DNA of 64,000 nt, taken from the NCBI GenBank assembly GCA_001414485.1, contig LLEY01000043.1:248001-312000 (forward strand). Reading direction: 5' to 3'. Shown here piece by piece: positions 56,056 to 64,000 of this stretch; position 1 is the first letter of the stretch; each line of letters starts with the position of its first letter. The position numbers and the translations under genes are program-made. Source of the stretch: Calycina herbarum. Lineage: Eukaryota > Ascomycota > Leotiomycetes > Helotiales > Pezizellaceae. The notes under the pieces are model-generated. The model made no database searches and was not told the origin of the DNA. It was given only the letters and a program-made list of their open reading frames with translations.

Positions 56056-58116
56056 TTACAAAGCAAGGGCCACGAAAAATACAGTCAACAATCCAGCACC
56101 ACTCCACCAAAGACTTCCCGCGAGATCTCTCGACGAACTAGCACCACTGCTGGTGCTGCCATTAGTAGCAGTCGCAGTCCCATTATTCCCATCCTTCCCA
56201 ACCTCTGCAAAGTTACCACCGGTTGCTCCTGGTAGAACAGCGGTAGAAGTGACAGGAACAGTAGGTTTCACGAACTGCGTCTTCTTGGTATCGAAACTTA
56301 AGCATGAGTTTGATAAACTAAAAGTTGTGGCTGCCAGTTCAGTCGACACCTTAGTTCCTGGGTCGAAGTTCCCTGGGAAGTTAAGTGTGGCTTCGGCTTG
56401 TACGCCGACATCCAAGATCACGAGGAATTCCACGAGAACTAGACTGGGGAACTTGAAAGGCACGACTGCGGTTGCGGAGTTGAGCGAGGTGAGGTTCGTG
56501 ACGACAGGTTTGCAGTCTTGGTCGAAGTTTGTGCCTGTTGAGATTGTGAGTTGCAGTTTTGGGATGTCGAAGAAGGCCCCGATATCTGCTTTTCCTTGGC
56601 CGTTGAAGAAGGATAGACCGAAGGAGAGATCGGCTCTGATTCCTGCTGTGAGGGAGAGGGTGACTGAGGGGGAGGTGGCTTGGAATGGGAGGGTGGAGAC
56701 TTTGGTGTTTTGGAAGCCAGTGAGGGTTGAGTTTACGATCTTTGCGACTCCTAAGGTGATGGTCGAGTTATCTGGGACTTTGATCTCGAAACCGGTTGAG
56801 AATGATAGGTCACCAGTGAGTTCGATTGAACTTGTGAAGACTGGACGGAAGGTTGGTCCAACGGTCACAATACCGGGGATTTGGAAACCTGGGATTCCGA
56901 CTTCGATGAGTGTCTTTTCGAATTCCTTCTTGGATGCCAGCTTGAGGCTTGCTTCCAAGGCGATGTGGGCGGTCATGTTGTTTACTACGGCTCTGATGAA
57001 ACCATCCTCGTAGAAGTCAATTGCTTCTGAAATAATATTGTTTTCATCGCTGACTGTGAATTCACCGTCGACGATATCAATCGTGCCTCCAAGGGAGCAG
57101 TCTTTGCAAGCAATTTTAAGCGACTCAGTACCTCCCGTTTGTCTAAGTCGAAGTTAGTATTATATTTCCATTTAATATTGATGATGTTCTTACGTGAATT
57201 CCTGTTCGAAAAGGACTTGGTTGGGATCGAATCTGTCAGTTGCATTTAGACCTTTGGCAATGTCGGCATGGACCATAAAGTTTGGTTTCTGCGAAGCAGT
57301 TGGCTTTGCGGAAGAAGAGGAAACTTTGGTGGCTGTCAAAGACGCGGATCTTGAGGAAGATAGAGGTGCTGCTCTTGTCGAAGATACAACTGCAGTTGAT
57401 GAAGCCGAACGAATGACATTTGAGAAGCCAACAAGTTGTCTTTTTCGAAGACCTTCGTGAGTTCGGAAGGAACTTGCTGGGTATTGACCGAATTGAGCAC
57501 CAAATTTAACTGTCATCGTCTTGTAGGCATCTTTGAAAGTCACCGGCTGGACGGCGAACTCCGCTGTTTCTTTCTGCAGGTCGTAGTGAATACCCGAAAC
57601 CAAGTATGGTGCTCTCTCGCCATCGGCATTGCAACCAGGATGGGAGGAGATAATGAAAAAGGCCCCAAGATAATCCCAACTTGGTCGAATGGCATCGAGT
57701 GTTTGTCGGTCTGGGAATTGTAAAGTGATGGATGATTCTGTGCAGTCGATGCCCCCAACTACCATCTCAATATCTTCGAGGACCAGCGCTGGAAGCTTGT
57801 ACTTGGTGTGAGTGTTCACGAAGCGTGATCGTCCTCCACTAAGCGAGGGTTTGTCTAGAAGAAAAAATATTAGTACTGATGGGGTTGAAAACACTCTGCG
57901 AACTTGCATACCTTCTGCATAATGATGGGTACAATCTTCCTTTGGAATGAAAGCCTCCTCTCGAGATTGAAGGTGTGATCGTACTGTGATTGCTGACAGC
58001 TTGGGGTGAGAGACTGGCGCACTTCTTAGTGAGACGGAGCTGTCGAAGTCGAAAGCATTGGCCAGCGATGCGAGAGCGAGTACAGGACCTGCGAGAGTAG
58101 TGATAAAGGAAACCAT
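56056..58116 (-). CDS. Secreted, probably GPI-anchored surface protein (DUF7029/DUF7223-like)
   Basis: Three exons, 58116-57912, 57854-57194 and 57142-56056, join in frame to 650 residues. Introns of 57 and 51 bp (GTATGC...TCTAG, GTAAGA...TTAG) are both multiples of three. The start is the ATG at 58116 (MVSFITTLAGPVLALASLAN), a signal peptide. The longer frame begins at a TTG. The N-terminal half has KLPALVLEDIEMVVGGIDC and the block with WDYLGAFFIIS. A dibasic site (RKRQ) and a Ser/Ala/Thr-rich linker (about residues 225-275) follow. The C-terminal half opens with CKDCSLGGTIDIVDGEF and is rich in beta-type repeats. The C-terminus, GSTSSGASSSRDLAG plus a hydrophobic tail ending VFFVALAL, is a GPI-attachment signal. 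The two-domain pattern matches fungal proteins annotated DUF7029 and DUF7223. The function is not known, perhaps in the cell wall. Confidence 0.83.
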
Positions 58117-60090
58117 GACTTCGAATGGAGATTGCACAATTTGTGCTATGGAAAGTTTTGAAGCTCAATCGAAGACCAATCGAACTCGATGATAAATAGA
58201 TAATTAGAGAGAGAAAGATAGGCTGTGCAAGATACGGAAAGTATTAGAGTATTGGAAGTGCTTGATCTGGATTGTATATTCACTAAATGAAACTGGGCCA
58301 CCGAGCTTTATATCAAGCCAAACATTTCAACACCTACCGAGTAATCTGCCCAGGATAATAGTAAGGCTGATCCTCCGCTCTGTTAGCTAAGATGTGCTCG
58401 GTGCATGTAACCTGGAGGATCAAATTCTGGAGACCACTGCAAAATTCCGAATGCAGGAGAACCGAACCTTGACCACAGAGCCTCAGATGCGGCCTCTGTT
58501 GGTTTCCCGAGCTGTGCCTTCTCCATCCTTCAATTTAATTGGTTCGCCTGTGCGATGGAATCCTTTGCGGGGGTCGAAAGATATGAATTTGTGTGATCTC
58601 TGCCTGCTTGTGCATGGGCAGTGTATTATTTTGGTTTCAATGGCGTTGTTAGTACAAGGCTGTGTTGCGGGTGTCTGCAACTCGAGGAGAAGGCTACGCC
58701 CCGCGGCCATTAACCTGGGTGGGTGGGTGGGCGAGCACATGGCAGTTGTAACTCAGGGGGGAAAGTCACGGTATTTTTTCGGGGGTCGCGGCGGACAGAG
58801 GAGCACGAGAGTGTGGGGCTGATTGACATAAAGACGCTCTTCTATATTTGTCGACCTCGCCGCTTCTTTGCATCTCACTCATTTTGAAATCGAGGCTCAT
58901 TCGTACAATTACCGTTTGGGTATGCACCACGACGAGCTTTGATGAAGACAGACGAAGAATTCCCTTTCAGTTCATGAGTGAGAAAGAAGTGTTGTCGAGA
59001 AAAGAAGTTGCGATTAATTTAGCGTTGCCGAGTAAGTCCCCTGTGGTTTACCGAATTGCTTCTCGTGGACACTGAACGAGCACTCCACGAGCTCCCACGA
59101 ACAAATCCCAAGCCAAGAACTGCAAAGAAGTTCACGAAGACCCGATGGAAGGTCAGGTGTCCGAAAGCAGATAAATTATGGACACAAACTTCCAAATCGC
59201 GTGGTTTTTTATGCAGTGCATGCAGCACTAGTATATAATGAACAAGCGAGCCGTGTAGCATCCCATCGAAGTTTTCATGAAACACCTTGGCACGTGGAAA
59301 CAGACCAAGCGATCATCTTGAATCAAATTCAGACGAACTCTGGAACAAATTCTGTCAGTTACAGAAGTTACCCAACACCATCATGAAATGATCACCAATA
59401 TCTAGGGGAACCGACTATTAACCAGAAGATAAAGCGTATGCATTCTCGATTTTGGTTCCCACTATCGTCCAATCTTTCGCCATTTCTCCTGACCACACAA
59501 ATATCTACAAAACATCTCCGCTGATTTCCACGCCTCCACCGACATTTTTCGACCCCAACATCCTCGCCAATGTATTGCGATATCAGTACACCACCAACAA
59601 ACCTCACAAGGATATCTTCAACTGAACGGAAGTAAACAGCCCTGCAGTGTAGCTGAGGAGAAAACAATTGCGCATTGCTGCAGAGGTCGGCGGTCGGCGG
59701 TCGCGAAACCAATTGCCATTCGAGCCATCTTCGAGAAGTTTCATCAGGCCTGACGACCTTCGGGACCGAAGATTGAAGGATGCAAGTGCAACCCTCCTCT
59801 TTCACCAACGCAACACCAACACAACACCAACAATCATCAGGTCCACTTAAACCCCACGATTCTTGAAGATAGCGCTGGGCTCAACTTCATCCGTAGCCGT
59901 GATGCACAATCCCTCCAACGCGGTCATTAGGATTTCAAAACCTAAGTGGCATGGATGGTGGCACAGATTACCGGTGTTATAACCTTAAGTGGAATGTCAG
60001 CGGTAAATTTCACGTGTTGGTGTTTACGTTATTTTTTTACGTCAATTCGGATGGTACTGAACCGTTTCTATTCAGAAGTAAGCTATGTTT
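58117..60090. other. Intergenic, no gene supported
   Basis: 2.0 kb. Frames of up to 142 codons (58394-58822 +, 59392-59808 -) carry no domain and overlap antisense frames of similar quality. I see no RNA gene. Confidence 0.45.
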
Positions 60091-60744
60091 CAGGTCTTTT
60101 GTGCCTCTATCTGCTTGCATCAGCCTTGGTTGATCCTAGTAAGCTGGACCCTGAAAACTCTAGTGAGATCCCGGGGGATTGGAAACTCAGTCACGGGAGG
60201 ATTTTGAAAAATTCGTTATTTGCGTATTTCAGCATTGGGATTTAAGCTTACTTATGCGGTGGTTTTATTTCGATTGGTTCCAAGTAGTCAAATTCTCACT
60301 GGTTAAATATCTCGTTATTTTTTGGGCAGTGAGGATAATGATTTACTACCTACTTACGTTCGAAGTACATCAATGTCTGTGCCTCCATCTGCTTGCATCA
60401 GCCTTCATAGATCCCAGTAAGCTGGACTCCCGTGAGATTCCGTGGGGTTGGTAACTCAGTTACTGGTCTTGAAGAACCTCAAAAGACATGTCAGCAATGG
60501 AATTTATGCTTACTTTGCTCCATACGGTCTTTTCATTTAATCGATTCCTTTCATTTCAAGTGGTTCGTTTTGAACGAATCTGACTAGTCAGATTCTCTAC
60601 CGGTTGATGGCCTGTCCAATGCGGAAACTCCTTGTTTGGTGGTTGGGCGGGCTGTGAGGATAACGATTTGTTTACCACTTTCGTGCGGGCTTTTCAGATA
60701 TAGAACAATTCTTCAGCCAAGCAAACTGCGGAAGGAGTATTCTA
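60091..60744 (+). repeat. Two diverged tandem copies of a ~300-bp unit
   Basis: CTATCTGCTTGCATCAGCC and AGTAAGCTGGACCC near 60105-60155 recur as CCATCTGCTTGCATCAGCC and AGTAAGCTGGACTC near 60383-60430. The following ATTCTCACTGGTTAAATAT / ATTCTCTACCGGTTGATGG and GCAGTGAGGATAATGATTT / GCTGTGAGGATAACGATTT recur as well. Period about 280-320 bp. The last part (60651-60744) has another copy at 37420-37533. There is no convincing coding frame. Confidence 0.65.
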
Positions 60745-61065
60745 AAAGTAGAGAAACTCAAAATAGGGTTTTTTTGGACATCTTCAATGCGAAGAGAATA
60801 ATGAAGCTCCAAAATGTATTTTCTAATTCTTGTGCAGATCTTGCTGACAACATGTCACAAGACTACGAATTCAATCACGTGCCACGAGAAGTGGTTGCCT
60901 GGAGCCTCGTTTTGCAAACCGAGTATGAATCACCTTGAGATATTTTCATAGGTAGTTCCTACATTTCTATTGTCTTCAAATCAATCGACATATTTCAAAA
61001 ATTATTGTAGCAAGACTGCCTATTATTTTCTACCCAGGTATCAGGAATCAAGCAGTGAGAGAACC

Positions 61066-61882
61066 ATGGGGTTTCTCCGCGATTTGTTCACTCAAAATAG
61101 TGCACAACCAAGAACCGATCTCCCACCCCCATACAATCCAAACCGTGATTCAAAACCCACCGTCGATGGAAAGCCGGTCGAAATCCACATCGGCCCACGA
61201 AACTACGTCCTCAAAAAGCCAATCATCAAAGCTACAGATCCTCCACAGTGGCTATGGAACACCACCCATTGTCGTGAATGGCTTCTAGACCTCTACACAA
61301 ACCATCTCAAAATGGATCCCCAAGAAGCAAAAGGCAAGTCTGAGGCCTTTGATGGTTGTGGATCTACGCTGTATATTGCAACTGCGCATGAATGGACTTG
61401 GATGCTAGGTAGAAATGCTGGCGCTGGGGTTTATGGAATGCTCTATGGGTTTAGATCTGCGGAAGGAGCTGTTCCTAAGGATGTTAATTTGAAGGATATA
61501 AGGGGGAGTCTGAAAAGAGGGCTGGAGACCAGGAAGAGAAAAGGTATGTTTCTCTGATGGGTGTTGTTCATGTTTTTTCTAATCTCCGGTTTTAGATTTC
61601 GAAGATACGTCTGTTGCGGTCTGGGGAGGCCGAGACAAACCACTTGTTGAAGAAACAAAGGACTTGTTTTGGGACGACGACTCGATTTGGAACGCTGGTG
61701 ACCAAGTTGAGAATGGTCCGAAGTCAGAAGATGCGAACATAGATTCTAGTGGCTCGGCGACGAAACCGCCTCTCCCTAGCGATACTGATACCTCGAAGCC
61801 AGAAGTGCCGGAATCAAACGTGCAAGAATATAAGGCCCTACTCGAAACGGGTATGGAAAATGGTCAAAATGGCGGTGCTTAA
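61066..61882 (+). CDS. SAM/Pointed-like domain protein (paralogue 1)
   Basis: Two exons, 61066-61543 and 61596-61882 (52-bp intron, GTATGT...TTTAG, phase 1), join to 254 residues. The ATG at 61066 (ACCATGG context) is used, as the diverged copy at 38193 starts at the same place. The N-terminus is MGFLRDLFTQNSAQ with a Pro-rich stretch. Residues about 66-140 resemble a SAM/Pointed fold: WNTTHCREWLLDLYTNHLKM, then EAFDGCGSTLYIATAHEWTW and AGAGVYGMLYGF. The C-terminal exon is acidic (DFEDTSVAVWGGRDKPLVEE and ETKDLFWDDDSIWNAGDQVE). SAM-like domains mediate protein-protein assembly. No enzymatic residue is visible. The neighbour at 62082 and the broken copy at 37.5-38.5 kb belong to the same family. 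Confidence 0.78.
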
Positions 61883-62081
61883 AACGTCGCTTCTGGAGCT
61901 GGGCCACACTAAATTCGGCAGTTGAAGAATAATTCATCACCTTATCGGAGCAAGTTTTCGCATCAAATTCAATTCTCATAAAAGACTTAGGACTTTCCCT
62001 TTCATTCAACTCCATTCATTTGCTCTTCTTCTATTCCACAATCATCAATCTTCACGTCAGTTCACAGCATTGAATTTAATC

Positions 62082-62608
62082 ATGGATAAATCCACTTCCT
62101 CCTCCATCTTCAAAATCTTCTCCGATTCAAAGGAAAAACCACCACAATACGATGAAGAATGTCAAGTCGCCACAACCATGCTGGCCATCCCAACCATCAC
62201 CTCGAAAAACATACCACAGTGGGAATGGACAAACACTCAATGTCGAGAATGGCTCCATTCTACACTCATAACATCCTTCACCTTCTCTTCCCAAGAAGCC
62301 ACCAAGAGAGTCCTGAAATTTAAAGGCAATGGAGCAACAATGTACTCTATGACTGTAGGGATATGGGTGAAAGGGATTGGAAGCCAGGAAGGTGTTGGGA
62401 TCTATGCTATGATTTTAGGGATGGCGGATAAGAAGGGGGGACTTCCGTCGAGTCTTGCGAAGTATGGGAGGAAGCTTGATGGGCTCATGGAGATTCAGGG
62501 TAAGGTTAGATATTCGTCTTATAGTGACGTCAGGGCGGCGGGGGTTTAGGGAAGGGGGGGTCGATACTGCTTTTGGTAGTTGTTGTAGGATGGGAAATCG
62601 TGGAATAG
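62082..62608 (+). CDS. SAM/Pointed-like domain protein (paralogue 2)
   Basis: The ATG at 62082 gives MDKSTSSSIFKIFSDSKEKP, then WEWTNTQCREWLHSTLITSF, KFKGNGATMYSMTVGIWVKG and QEGVGIYAMILGMADKKGG, clearly parallel to paralogue 1 in order and spacing. A donor GTAAGG after CAG-G at 62499 stands at the same place and in the same phase (1) as the intron of paralogue 1, so an intron is likely. An acceptor TTGTAG at 62588 would add only a few residues to a TAG at 62606-62608 (about 145 residues in all). Without splicing the frame ends at 62549. The 3' structure is therefore uncertain and the acidic C-terminal exon of paralogue 1 appears lost. Spacing to paralogue 1 is 200 bp, same strand. Confidence 0.68.
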
Positions 62609-62809
62609 TGGATGTTTGGCTGGATAGAGGATACAATAATACTGGTCAATGTTTTGATGATTCAATGGAACTGGAATCTTAAATTTCTTCCGTTTACTTC
62701 TACCCCTCAACCCGAGTAAAGAAATTCAACACTTCTCGTCCCCTTCCCACACTTACCCCTACTCCTCCCAAAGAAAGAACCTCCTCAAATCTCACCCCTC
62801 ATTTCTTCC

Positions 62810-64000
62810 TCAATCCGACAATGTGGAAACAGTAGGATCCCAACCGCAAACCACAGAATAATCATCCGTCTCCAAACTCTCCATATCCTCCTCACTCAAC
62901 TCAAAATCAAAAAGTTGAGTATTCTCCACGATACGGCTGGGAGTAACACTCTTAGGAAGCGGAACAAATCCCTTTTGTAAACTCCATCGGAGGAGAATTT
63001 GAGCTGCGGTTTTGTTGTATTTCTTGACGAGGGGTTGGAGGAGTGGGTCGTTTAGGCGAGTTCCTTGGAGGATGGGGCAGTATGCCTAAATAAATGGTTA
63101 GAAATCCGGAATTTATGAGAAATCACGAGATCTTGGAGGGGAAGGAGAAACAAACCTCGACGACAATTCCCCTCTTCTCGCACCATTCAACAATATCCCT
63201 ATGTCTCAACCAAGGATGAACCTCCCACTGTCCAACATCGATCTTTCCACCCTTCCCCACACCTCTCTCTTGTTCTAACTCTTTGATGATCTCCTCAAGT
63301 TCATCTAAATGGTGGACTCCAAAGTTACTCACACCAATACTTCTAACCTTTCCTTCTTCTTGGGCCTCAACGAGTGCCTTCCAGGCACCTTTCCGGCCTT
63401 CGCGTCCTCCGTAGGGGGAATGCAAGAGAAGTAGGTCGAGATAGTCTAGGCCGGTGTTTTCTAAAGTTGAGGCGAGTTGTGTTTTCGCTACATTGTAGGA
63501 GAGAGGACGGGCCATTACTTTGGAGGTGAAGAAAATGGAGGAGCGGGGGATGGGCGCTTTGGCGATGGCGGCGCCGCAGGGTTGTTCATTCCGATAAACT
63601 ACTGCGCAGTCGACCTGGAGGAGTTTTAGCAGATATATTTGGACAGGTTTTCATGCGATGGTGTGCAATGTTGAATCGAGCGAGATTTCTAGGTCTCGCT
63701 TACTTGCTCAAACACTTGAGAGTAATCACTTGACCCTGGAAGGACATAAGACAACGAGACGCTTACATGGGTATACCCAGCTTTGAAGGCTTGAGTAACA
63801 ACATCCTCAGTGATATTCGCTGGACTTCAAACAGTTAACCTCAACTCATCCACAACACTTTCAGAACTTACGTCTGATAAACCTAAAAGGACATTAGTCA
63901 ACGCATTCGCAAGCCCCGAAGAAAGGAAATTCACATACACCATATCCCAACCTCGGAATCTCATATCCCGAATTCATACGAATCTTCGAATTTATATTGA
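62810..64000 (-). CDS. Aldo-keto reductase, 5' end beyond the window
   Basis: Exons on the - strand: 64000-63939 (partial), 63882-63872, 63824-63767, 63614-63156 and 63085-62810, all joining in frame. The catalytic set of the AKR family is visible: Asp and Tyr in HVDCAVVYRNE, Lys in FFTSKV, His in LLLLHSP, then GVSNFG, QWEVHPWL and the C-terminal LLRWSLQKGFVPLPKSV with SRIVENTQLFDFEL. These enzymes reduce aldehydes and ketones with NADPH in a TIM barrel. The substrate is unknown. An in-frame ATG at 63977 exists, but the frame is open to the window end (INSKIR before MNSGYEIPRLGYG) and the family normally has a few residues before this block, so the true start is probably outside. The second exon is a micro-exon of 11 bases. 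Confidence 0.88.

Noticed and set aside
58394..58822. 142-codon frame, + strand
   Set aside because: No domain. Low-complexity Gly/Arg end and overlapping antisense frame.
59056..59238. Possible ribosomal-protein-like peptide (AKKFTKTRWKVRCPKAD)
   Set aside because: Only a dozen basic residues recall a ribosomal protein. The rest does not match and the frame is short.
1..64000. CRISPR array, operon or bacterial-type signals
   Set aside because: Spliceosomal introns, RIP and fungal gene families show a eukaryotic nuclear sequence. No regularly spaced repeats of CRISPR type were seen.

Overview
The window looks like a nuclear contig of a filamentous ascomycete. Introns are short (about 45-200 bp) with GTRNGT donors and YTAG acceptors. 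The proteins are a four-RRM Nrd1/Mrn1-like protein, a PDR-type ABC transporter, a Kap123-like karyopherin, an aldo-keto reductase and a GPI-type surface protein. The transposons are full of C-to-T and G-to-A changes that turn Gln and Trp codons into stops, the signature of repeat-induced point mutation (RIP). A Leotiomycete such as a Sclerotiniaceae relative fits best, but that is an inference from protein style alone.

Layout. 0-2.3 kb: intact nrd1/MRN1-like RNA-binding gene, perhaps missing upstream sequence. 2.3-5.2 kb: AT-rich non-coding DNA with telomere-like TTAGGG-type repeats. 5.2-20.4 kb: a nested transposon block. A pogo/Fot-like DNA transposon carries two complete Ty3/gypsy LTR retrotransposons inside its transposase gene, 35 bp apart, each with a perfect 5-bp target duplication. 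All three are decayed by RIP. 22.1-27.4 kb: a seven-exon full-size ABC-G (PDR) transporter. 30.3-30.7 kb: a palindromic MITE whose ends match the second pogo-like element of the window (52.8-54.7 kb). 30.9-34.0 kb: a divergent pair, a small secreted protein (-) and a prolyl-4-hydroxylase-like oxygenase (+). 35.7-36.8 kb: a basic Ser/Pro-rich hypothetical protein. 37.4-38.5 kb: a broken, internally inverted copy of a SAM-like gene found intact at 61.1-61.9 kb. 40.6-42.8 kb: a disordered protein with repeated acidic-F-SQ motifs. 43.7-47.3 kb: KAP123-like importin. 47.8-49.2 kb: F-box pseudogene. 49.6-51.5 kb: coiled-coil protein of unknown function (-). 56.1-58.1 kb: secreted, probably GPI-anchored protein (-). 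60.1-62.6 kb: tandem non-coding repeats, then two SAM-like paralogues. 62.8 kb to the end: aldo-keto reductase (-), 5' end cut by the window.

The genes do not form one pathway. The main points of interest are structural: the nested transposons whose interrupted reading frame can be followed codon by codon across both insertions; a common terminal architecture (duplicated subterminal motif) in two pogo-like elements and a MITE; two full-length homologous introns inside one ABC transporter gene, resembling introner-like elements; and a duplicated SAM-like locus in which only the first-exon block has been inverted.
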